A stretch of DNA of 5,515 nt, taken from NCBI GenBank assembly GCA_947505055.1, contig CANNLO010000329.1, forward strand, positions 1 through 5,515, read 5' to 3'. Both the position numbers and the translations under genes were made by a program. The notes below the pieces were generated by a model. The model saw only the letters and a program-made list of their open reading frames with translations, was not told the DNA's origin and did no database searches. This stretch comes from Methylococcaceae bacterium. Its GTDB lineage: Bacteria; Pseudomonadota; Gammaproteobacteria; Methylococcales; Methylomonadaceae. Below, in pieces: positions 1 through 5,515 of the stretch; position 1 is the stretch's first letter, and the number at the start of each line of letters is the position of its first letter.

Positions 1-486
1 ATCCAAAATATCTTTCTTTGAAAATTCAGATATGGTAATGATCTTATTTGCTAATCGCGCTACAAACGGCACCAATAAAGCCCTGTAAAGTCTGCCAAAC
101 TTCTGATAGCGCGTGGTTGGCCTTGGCAAAAAATCGCCAGTTTGCAGAAACATTACATCCATTATCGACAATACCAAGCGTACACGTGACGAAACAAAGA
201 TGGGAGCGGTATTCCCTAAGCAATGAAGCACATCAAGCTGATCATTATGCGCAGCAAAAGGCAAAGCAACATTCTCCCAAATGGGATAAATTGATGGCCA
301 TAACTGCCGAACTGTTACATTAGATAAATTAGGTAATATACCTTCAACATCAGGCTCAGCTATGTAAAGTATATATTCTATAGTTGGATCAAGCTTAACT
401 AATGCAATCACTAAATTTAATGAATAATTGCCAATACCACGGCGTGGTTGGCGAGTAACAAATCGACAATCAATTCCAATCTTCAA
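1..486 (-). CDS. Glycosyltransferase family 4, N-terminal part (runs off left edge)
   Basis: This is the N-terminal 162 residues of a GT4 (GT-B fold) glycosyltransferase, probably adding one sugar to the lipid-linked repeat unit at the cytoplasmic face of the inner membrane. Visible marks are the opening strand MKIGIDCR, the RRGIGNY glycine-rich loop at about 15-21, DVLHCLGN at 85-92, LSIMDVMF at about 107-113 (in the place of the family's usual T-I-H-D-L), and ISEFSKKDIL at 152-161. This order is typical of GT4 enzymes related to mannosyl- and rhamnosyltransferases. The catalytic C-terminal domain lies outside the window, so donor and acceptor cannot be judged. The start is TTG at 486-484: an in-frame TAA lies two codons upstream, GGAG sits six bases before it, and the conserved opening begins exactly there. 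It follows gmd by 68 bases with no visible terminator and is probably in the same operon. Confidence 0.88.
   Translation of the reverse strand, partial: MKIGIDCRFVTRQPRRGIGNYSLNLVIALVKLDPTIEYILYIAEPDVEGILPNLSNVTVRQLWPSIYPIWENVALPFAAHNDQLDVLHCLGNTAPIFVSSRVRLVLSIMDVMFLQTGDFLPRPTTRYQKFGRLYRALLVPFVARLANKIITISEFSKKDILD
251..267. repeat. 17-base direct repeat, copy 1
   Basis: GCAGCAAAAGGCAAAGC on the plus strand occurs identically at 1810-1826. On the minus strand it encodes ALPFAA in the N-terminal domain of the left GT4 gene (about residues 74-79). The match stops at both ends after 17 bases. It may be coincidence. Confidence 0.6.
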
Positions 487-492
487 ACATTA

Positions 493-496
493 CTCC
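493..496 (-). promoter_or_regulatory. Ribosome binding site deciding a TTG start
   Basis: GGAG on the minus strand lies six bases before the TTG at 486-484. An ATG at 490-488 is only two bases from the GGAG, is in another frame, and meets a stop after six codons. The spacing therefore favours TTG as the start of the GT4 gene. Confidence 0.7.
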
Positions 497-554
497 AATG
501 AAAACATACCATATTCATAACACATCTTGTTGCTGCATTACTTACACGGGATAA

Positions 555-1520
555 TTAGTTCTTATATTCACTCAGCATATGTTCAATAACAAAATTCATA
601 TGCTTGCTTGCTCGCCAACCTAGTATAGTTGCAGCTTTTTCTGGATTCCCCTGACTCCACTCAAGATCGGACGGACGAAAGAATGAAGAGTCCGAATCAA
701 CATATTTTGACCAATCTAAATTTACATGTGCAAAGGTATGAGCAACAAAGTCCTGTAGTGAATTTGCTTCGCCTGTAGCAACTACGTAATCATCTGGTTC
801 ACTTTGTTGCATTATCATCCACATTGCATTTACGTACTCAGGCGCCCAACCCCAATCCCTTACAATGTCTAGCCGTCCAAGTTTTAACCTTTCCTCTGAT
901 CCATCGACAATGCGACGGACAGTAGCAATAATTTTTTGCGTCACAAACCGTTGTGGTCGCAATGGTGATTCATGATTAAAAAGAATACCATTACAAGCAA
1001 ATAAACCGTAAGCATCTCGATAGTTTACGACCAACCAATGGGCAGATGCCTTAGCTACCGCATAGGGACTTTGTGGATGAAAAGGTGTGGTCTCACTCGC
1101 CGCCGATTTACCAATATTACCGAAGCATTCACTTGAACCAGCGTGATAGAATTTGACAGACTTTCCCATAAAACGTATGGCCTCAAGCATATTCAAAGTA
1201 CCTAAACATATACTCTCCAAAGTCTCCGCAGGTTGTTCAAATGAGAGCGCCACTGAACTTTGTGCTGCTAAAAAATAAATTTCATCTGGTTCACACGTAG
1301 CCAAAGTTGATATTACACTCCTAAAATCATTTGGAGCCATTGAGAGTAGATTCACATTTTGCAAAATACCCAATGCTCTCAAGTTATGAAAACTAGCTGC
1401 CTGAGCATCTCTAGATGTACCCCAAACTTTATACCCTTTAGTTATTAACAATTGAGCAAGGTAGGCTCCATCTTGCCCACCAACTCCACAAATCAAAGCA
1501 TTTTTTATAGTTTTAGACAT
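555..1520 (-). CDS. gmd: GDP-mannose 4,6-dehydratase, short form (321 aa)
   Basis: This is a cytosolic short-chain dehydrogenase/reductase predicted to convert GDP-D-mannose to GDP-4-keto-6-deoxy-D-mannose with NADP(H), the first step to GDP-L-fucose, GDP-D-rhamnose, perosamine or colitose. The Rossmann loop GVGGQDGAYL is at 12-21, and its GQDG is the hallmark of this family. The catalytic group is S129-S130-E131 plus Y153-x3-K157. NHESPLRP at 182-189, RDWGWAPEYV at 221-230 and FRPSDLEW at 281-288 match the substrate-binding part of the family. Long enzymes have about 370 residues; this matches the shorter bacterial form of about 320. The family's usual catalytic Thr is Ser129, and the usual RRSS-type cofactor loop reads TSRDAQ (35-40), so it belongs to a divergent branch. 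ATG at 1520 follows the GT4 stop by six bases, suggesting translational coupling. The Rmd reductase is less likely because of GQDG. Confidence 0.92.
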   Translation of the reverse strand: MSKTIKNALICGVGGQDGAYLAQLLITKGYKVWGTSRDAQAASFHNLRALGILQNVNLLSMAPNDFRSVISTLATCEPDEIYFLAAQSSVALSFEQPAETLESICLGTLNMLEAIRFMGKSVKFYHAGSSECFGNIGKSAASETTPFHPQSPYAVAKASAHWLVVNYRDAYGLFACNGILFNHESPLRPQRFVTQKIIATVRRIVDGSEERLKLGRLDIVRDWGWAPEYVNAMWMIMQQSEPDDYVVATGEANSLQDFVAHTFAHVNLDWSKYVDSDSSFFRPSDLEWSQGNPEKAATILGWRASKHMNFVIEHMLSEYKN

Positions 1521-1526
1521 GTATAC

Positions 1527-2540
1527 TCAAGCAATCGGAAAGGCAATATGGTGTTCTATTGATTTTAGAATAAAGACAAATTGATTAAGCATATTGCTCG
1601 TACTAAAATCATTAGAAATTGTTTTGATGGCATTTCTGCCAAGGAGTTGTCTGTGGCATTCATCATTAGCAAGTAAATTGACATATTTTTCTAGCTCATT
1701 ATTGTCACCAAAATCAAATGTGTAGCCATTGAACCCGTCGTGAACGAGCTCAGGCATACCGCCAACATTTGTAGACAATACGGGGATGCCACAACTCATT
1801 GCCTCTAAGGCAGCAAAAGGCAAAGCTTCGTACTTAGATAGAACTAAAAGTACATGGCAATTTAGAATTTCACTTATAGGATTACAAGATTTTCCCACCC
1901 AAATAATATTATCTGCAACCTTAAGTTCCAAAGCCAATCTTTGCAAATTCTCAATTGAAGGCCCGTCACCAACAACCCTCAATTTTATATGCTTACTGAG
2001 TTTTGGGAGTAGCCTAATAATTTGCTCTTGATTTTTATTGGGATTAACTGACCCAAGCATCCCTAATGTAAACTCTGTTGAGTCCACTCTAGGCTTCGGA
2101 TATTGCAAGACTATATCAACACCGTTATGCACAGTATTTACATGAGAATGATACTTTGAATTAAACGCAATATCACAAACTCGTATAACACAATCAATTT
2201 TTCTTAAATAATATCTAATTAGCATTGGTCTAATAAATCGCTTTAGAACGCCTGACTGGCCATCATTAACTAAACTATGCTGTATAAATATACTTGCTTT
2301 ACATTTTGGCAGGTTTTTTCCCCACTTATACAAGGAACCAAGACCATTTAATACGACAACATCCTCATCACACGGGATAAAATTAAAGTCCACAAAATCT
2401 AATAATTCCTCTGGGACGGATTCCGTGCTAAAAATAAGCCGAGTATCGTACCCGGACTTTCTCAGCAAAGGAATTATGCTGAGCAAATATCGCTCTCCAC
2501 CACCAAAACTTCTAGCTGCACTTAAAAATATAAGTCTCAT
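1527..2540 (-). CDS. Glycosyltransferase family 4 (337 aa)
   Basis: This is a complete GT4 enzyme of GT-B fold, predicted to transfer a sugar with retention of configuration from a nucleotide-sugar donor to the growing repeat unit. The N-terminal domain has the glycine loop FGGGERYLL at 12-20 and FIQHSLV at 85-91, followed by the linker VHNGVD at 137-142. The C-terminal donor domain has LGMLGSVNPNKN at 159-170, LRVVGDGP at 187-194 and the EX7E motif E238 to E246 within EALPFAALEAM. VGGMPE at 259-264 follows. This is the PF00534-type C-terminal domain with all key residues present. There is no signal peptide or membrane segment, which fits a peripheral cytoplasmic protein. ATG at 2540 begins the conserved first strand, but no good Shine-Dalgarno sequence precedes it. 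It lies 46 bases after the polymerase gene and six before gmd. Donor and linkage cannot be read from the sequence. Confidence 0.93.
   Translation of the reverse strand: MRLIFLSAARSFGGGERYLLSIIPLLRKSGYDTRLIFSTESVPEELLDFVDFNFIPCDEDVVVLNGLGSLYKWGKNLPKCKASIFIQHSLVNDGQSGVLKRFIRPMLIRYYLRKIDCVIRVCDIAFNSKYHSHVNTVHNGVDIVLQYPKPRVDSTEFTLGMLGSVNPNKNQEQIIRLLPKLSKHIKLRVVGDGPSIENLQRLALELKVADNIIWVGKSCNPISEILNCHVLLVLSKYEALPFAALEAMSCGIPVLSTNVGGMPELVHDGFNGYTFDFGDNNELEKYVNLLANDECHRQLLGRNAIKTISNDFSTSNMLNQFVFILKSIEHHIAFPIA
1810..1826. repeat. 17-base direct repeat, copy 2
   Basis: This is identical to 251-267. Here it encodes the ALPFAA part (239-244) of the EX7E motif in the donor domain of the GT4 gene. The two copies lie in different domains of their proteins, so they are not aligned homologous positions. 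Confidence 0.6.
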
Positions 2541-2586
2541 TTGAATTGAGGCTTTTTAGTACGTTTTATTTTAAGCAACGACATTG

Positions 2587-3903
2587 CTAAACTTTTGCGA
2601 CTCTGATTTTTGAATCACTAATTTTAGTTAATAAAAACTTTAGTGAGATTACTAATATCCAATAATACATCCCAAGCCTAAAAAAAAGTGCTATTGGCTC
2701 ATACGCAATCCAACGTGGGAAGGTAGATAACAATAATACTGAAAACAAATAGACCGTTGACTTATCTGTCGTCTGATGGATTTTAAATAGTTTTGCAACT
2801 ATAAACCCACTTAACAATACACCAGGCCATGACAACCAATAGTAATAATGTCCTGCTATAAACCCTCCACCACCTGTCGGCAACCCTGTGTTATTTACAG
2901 TCGAAACCGTCGTATGCCAAATCGACGGCAATAAGCCTGCAGGCACTACAAAAGCCAGGAAAGCTACTACCAATGAATATATTCTATCTACAGCTAATGA
3001 ATTGCCATTTAATATAGCATTAATCACGTTATTACTTGAGTAAAATACTTCTGTTTGATTCATCCTAATATCTTGACCTTGATAGATAGTAAAAAGCGTA
3101 TCAAAACTACCCATTCCATGCTTTGCATAACCAAGCGCCTGGAATAAGAAAAACCCTATGAAACTTGCAAAAACAACATTTTTAAATGTCATCTTCTCCT
3201 TAAAGAAAAGTAAGGCAATCATCATTAGCATTTCTAACACTTGTATCCGAAAGCCACGCGTTATACAAAAATATAAATAAAAAACGGCAATCGCAATAAA
3301 AATTGCTCTATCTACAACTTTATTAGATATTAAATATCCTATCGCCATTAATATAAAGAAGTATTCTAACGCCCCACCTTGCTCACTTAAATTACTAGTA
3401 TATACTTCATAATTATCAGCTCCAGATACATTTGTTGCCACTTGACCTTTGAAGGTAAGATACATATACAGTAAAACGATAGCCCAATAAATAAACATTA
3501 CTAGTCGGTTAAAAGTTATATTGAAATCTCTTTCATACCCTCTCATACTTACTGAATTTTTATTTAAATTAGATCCAAAAAAACCAACAGAGACCATAAA
3601 AATTAAAAAGACATTTAAAGTTCTTAAGTAAGATAAGTAATTAACGTTATCAAGATATCCTACGATAGGTATTTCAAATAAAAAATATGGTAATGGTGCG
3701 AGTAAATAAGTAGAGGCAAAGGTTAGTATTACAAGCGCTGCGCCATTATTTGAATATTGTTTCATGCATGCATAATATGTTGCGCAGAATATTACATAAG
3801 CTATTGGCCAAAACATTTCAGCCAATCGTTCATCAAAGATGTAAGTACTTAATAGCAAATAGCTTATTGCTAATAAACTAAAGGTTGATTTGGCGCTAAA
3901 CAT
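2587..3903 (-). CDS. wzy: Wzy-like O-antigen/polysaccharide polymerase (438 aa)
   Basis: This is a polytopic inner-membrane protein, predicted to join lipid-linked repeat units in the periplasm. Hydrophobic segments are visible at about 7-22, 29-46, 54-75, 92-110, 132-150, 180-194, 199-213, 222-235, 241-259, 306-325, 357-372, 383-397 and 407-425, some 12 to 13 membrane spans. Between the 306-325 and 357-372 spans is a loop with LPTGGGGFIAGHYYYW (341-356), resembling the glycine-rich loop before a late span in Wzy proteins. Arginines at 216 and 219 (TRGFRI) may be functional. Length, topology and a setting among glycosyltransferases support the call; Wzy proteins are poorly conserved, so the symbol rests partly on context. 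I chose ATG at 3903, two bases after the GT2 stop. A TTG at 3951, behind an AAAGG sequence, would add 16 residues and overlap GT2 by 46 bases. A WaaL ligase is less likely. The gene is strongly AT-rich. Confidence 0.82.
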   Translation of the reverse strand: MFSAKSTFSLLAISYLLLSTYIFDERLAEMFWPIAYVIFCATYYACMKQYSNNGAALVILTFASTYLLAPLPYFLFEIPIVGYLDNVNYLSYLRTLNVFLIFMVSVGFFGSNLNKNSVSMRGYERDFNITFNRLVMFIYWAIVLLYMYLTFKGQVATNVSGADNYEVYTSNLSEQGGALEYFFILMAIGYLISNKVVDRAIFIAIAVFYLYFCITRGFRIQVLEMLMMIALLFFKEKMTFKNVVFASFIGFFLFQALGYAKHGMGSFDTLFTIYQGQDIRMNQTEVFYSSNNVINAILNGNSLAVDRIYSLVVAFLAFVVPAGLLPSIWHTTVSTVNNTGLPTGGGGFIAGHYYYWLSWPGVLLSGFIVAKLFKIHQTTDKSTVYLFSVLLLSTFPRWIAYEPIALFFRLGMYYWILVISLKFLLTKISDSKIRVAKV

Positions 3904-3905
3904 AA

Positions 3906-4811
3906 TCAGATGCTTTTTAAACAGAAAATATATAAATACTTTAAATAACAACTCAGCCTTTGCCTTAACGTACTTAGATGTCGAGCCATTTTCAAATGAA
4001 TTAGGGCTTCACTTAGGCATTTCGCCTTAATTAATTGAACTGCGACACTAAAATTACGATAAGACTGAATTTTTAATAATTCTCGATTACTGAATGCTTT
4101 CTCATACTTCATAATCGTGTTGTTAATTAATGCTGCTTGTCTAATAAAGCTTGAACTTAAACTCTCGTTTGTAACAAAATATTCACCAAGCGTATCATTA
4201 ATAAATCGAAATCTACTTCCAGATAAAGCTGCTCTAATCCAGAAATCATAATCTTCAACGACTTCAGAATCTCTTCTCATACCATTTAGAGTTAAATATA
4301 ATGAACGTCTAACTACTGACGCAGACGTTGGGATTGGATTGCCACGTGAGAGAAAATCAAATGCAGCAGAACTGGATATCGACATTCTTTTACCAATAGT
4401 GACACTTTGACCTAAAAAGTTACTAGCGCCGACTACACTCATCCTATGATAAACAACATCAACATTATCTTTAAGGTAATGTTTTGTTCTTTCAATTTTT
4501 TCTTTATGCCACTTATCGTCAGAATCTAAAAAAGCCAGCCATTCACAATCGGTGTTATTAGCCGCTACATTTCTTGGAACAGACGGCCCACCAGTATTCT
4601 CAATACGAATGTATTTAATTAACAAAATATCTAAGAATTCATTAATAACCAGAACTAAGTCGTCACTCGATCCGTCATCACAAACAACAACCTCATGAGG
4701 CTTTACAGTTTGTTCAGCGATACTTGATAAAGCTCTTCTAAGCTCGTCCGGTCTATTAAATACAGGAATTATTACCGCAATTGACGGATCAAATACTCTG
4801 TTCGGGGTCAA
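3906..4811 (-). CDS. Glycosyltransferase family 2 (301 aa, TTG start)
   Basis: This is a GT-A fold, inverting family 2 glycosyltransferase, predicted to extend the repeat unit on the cytoplasmic side of the membrane. The first strand IAVIIPVFNRPDEL (11-24) and VVVCDDGSSDD (41-51) form the nucleotide-binding part. GGPSVPRNVA is at 74-83, and the metal-binding DxD region FLDSDD at 94-99 carries D96, D98 and D99. VEDYDFWIRAAL (185-196) holds the ED...W acceptor-site motif, with D187 the candidate catalytic base. The last 80 residues are helical and basic, with no clear membrane span. The start is TTG at 4811-4809: the codon just upstream is TAA, and no ATG or GTG occurs before the first conserved strand. 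Shine-Dalgarno pairing is weak. It starts 19 bases after the fucosyltransferase stop and ends two bases before the polymerase ATG. The sugar transferred cannot be told. Confidence 0.93.
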   Translation of the reverse strand: MTPNRVFDPSIAVIIPVFNRPDELRRALSSIAEQTVKPHEVVVCDDGSSDDLVLVINEFLDILLIKYIRIENTGGPSVPRNVAANNTDCEWLAFLDSDDKWHKEKIERTKHYLKDNVDVVYHRMSVVGASNFLGQSVTIGKRMSISSSAAFDFLSRGNPIPTSASVVRRSLYLTLNGMRRDSEVVEDYDFWIRAALSGSRFRFINDTLGEYFVTNESLSSSFIRQAALINNTIMKYEKAFSNRELLKIQSYRNFSVAVQLIKAKCLSEALIHLKMARHLSTLRQRLSCYLKYLYIFCLKSI

Positions 4812-4830
4812 TTAAAGCGCCCGTTCACGT

Positions 4831-5515
4831 CTAAATTGATATCCAACCGGCTGGCCAAATATCACTCGTATTAATCTTAGAGTCACCCAACCACTTACGT
4901 GGGCCTATCACAACCTTATTCTCATATGTGGATAGCCACGCAGCCCACCAAGCAAAACTGCTGTTGGGGATTATAAAATGCTTACAATTCATCATTAACC
5001 AAAACTTAGACGAAAACTTAAAGCCTGAGAATTTATCATCAACTATTACTTGATTTTTTGATAAAAACAAATTTTCTTCACACCACTGTGCGTCATCTGA
5101 AAATATATATATATTTAGCTCATCATTAATACGACTTCGCAATACCTTTAATGCGGCAATATAATATTCAACATCAGTTGTCTGATGTAATGAGTTGTTA
5201 ATGTAATCAGTTCGTCGTACGTTTACACACACGCTTGTTTGTGAGGAAATTAAATCTGCTAAATCATTAGTTGACTGAGAGTGGGACGTAACAACATTGA
5301 ATTTTTGTCTAATCAATGGCGCAATATTGTAAAAGTACTTCTCGGATTGCCAATAGCCATCCAAGTATATATCCGAACCAATTTCGTTTACTTTATTGTT
5401 AAAAGAAAACCCCTGTTCTTTATAAACTTTGGGAGATATACGATCGAGAATACTTAAAAATCTATTCCTATATTTTTCATTAGAAATCCCCATTCCAAAT
5501 TTCCATAGCTCAAAA
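4831..5515 (-). CDS. Alpha-1,2-fucosyltransferase family protein (GT11), N-terminus missing
   Basis: This is a GT11 enzyme, predicted to transfer L-fucose from GDP-L-fucose to a hydroxyl-2 of an acceptor sugar, often galactose. In the 227 visible residues, YLDGYWQSEKYF (50-61) and VNVRRTDY (97-104, the HxRRxD donor-binding motif) are followed by FSDDAQWCEENL (138-149), PNSSFAWWAAWLS (183-195) and VIGPRKWL (202-209), all in family order. The C-terminus DIWPAGWISI is also typical. The frame stays open upstream of the ATG at 5493, through FELWKFG to the window edge, and FEL-x-KF fits a conserved family segment. The real start therefore lies outside, with probably 55 to 70 residues missing, including the usual GGLGNQMFQYA opening. 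The first His of HxRRxD is Asn here. The TAG stop lies 19 bases before the GT2 gene. The call fits the gmd gene in the same operon. Confidence 0.92.
   Translation of the reverse strand, partial: FELWKFGMGISNEKYRNRFLSILDRISPKVYKEQGFSFNNKVNEIGSDIYLDGYWQSEKYFYNIAPLIRQKFNVVTSHSQSTNDLADLISSQTSVCVNVRRTDYINNSLHQTTDVEYYIAALKVLRSRINDELNIYIFSDDAQWCEENLFLSKNQVIVDDKFSGFKFSSKFWLMMNCKHFIIPNSSFAWWAAWLSTYENKVVIGPRKWLGDSKINTSDIWPAGWISI

Noticed and set aside
48..323. Plus-strand open frame of 91 codons
   Set aside because: It lies antisense to the left GT4 gene, whose minus-strand translation shows clear family motifs throughout; the plus-strand protein resembles nothing.
487..554. Possible terminator or promoter between gmd and the left GT4 gene
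   Set aside because: I saw no GC-rich hairpin followed by T residues and no convincing -35/-10 pair; the 68 bases look like a plain intra-operon gap.
1786..2031. Plus-strand open frame of 81 codons
   Set aside because: It is antisense to the donor domain of the complete GT4 gene and has no recognisable domain.
2541..2586. Possible terminator after the polymerase gene
   Set aside because: The 46 bases hold AT-rich runs but no stable inverted repeat.
5103..5114. Short AT dinucleotide run
   Set aside because: It lies inside the fucosyltransferase coding sequence, is only about six units, and is expected in AT-rich DNA.
5491..5493. ATG as the start of the fucosyltransferase
   Set aside because: The frame remains open to the window edge with family-like residues upstream, and the N-terminal GGLGNQ region is missing, so this is an internal methionine of a cut gene.
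1..5515. Mobile element, CRISPR array, RNA gene or defence system
   Set aside because: No transposase, terminal inverted repeats, spaced repeats, tRNA/rRNA-like sequence or defence domains were seen; the window is explained by polysaccharide genes.

Overview
The window is an internal piece of a bacterial surface-polysaccharide (O-antigen or capsule) biosynthesis locus, probably from a Gram-negative, AT-rich gammaproteobacterium-like organism. This rests on gene content: a Wzy-type polymerase, a set of glycosyltransferases and a nucleotide-sugar dehydratase. The genus cannot be named from the sequence. All six genes lie on the minus strand, so transcription runs from right (5515) to left (1). 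The genes are tightly packed with gaps of 2 to 68 bases, and I see no promoter or terminator between them. They are most likely one operon, cut at both ends by the window.

Layout in transcription order: a GT11 alpha-1,2-fucosyltransferase-like gene lacking its N-terminus (5515-4831); a GT2 glycosyltransferase starting with TTG (4811-3906); a polytopic Wzy-like polymerase (3903-2587); a GT4 glycosyltransferase (2540-1527); a short-form GDP-mannose 4,6-dehydratase, Gmd (1520-555); and the N-terminal 162 codons of a second GT4 glycosyltransferase (486-1). This last gene also starts with TTG and runs off the left edge.

How they work together (inference from families): Gmd makes GDP-4-keto-6-deoxy-D-mannose, the precursor of GDP-L-fucose and related 6-deoxyhexoses. 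A GDP-L-fucose synthase would have to be encoded elsewhere. The GT2 and GT4 enzymes add sugars to a lipid-linked repeat unit on the cytoplasmic face of the inner membrane, and the GT11 enzyme probably adds an alpha-1,2-linked L-fucose. A flippase (Wzx, not in the window) would export the unit, and the Wzy-like protein would polymerise it in the periplasm.

I found no RNA gene, mobile element, CRISPR array, attachment site or convincingly new system. The points worth a second look are the two TTG starts (one overlapped by an out-of-frame ATG), variant residues in Gmd and in the fucosyltransferase, a 17-base repeat shared by the two GT4 genes, a run of eight T in the polymerase gene, and a drop in GC content between the left and right parts.
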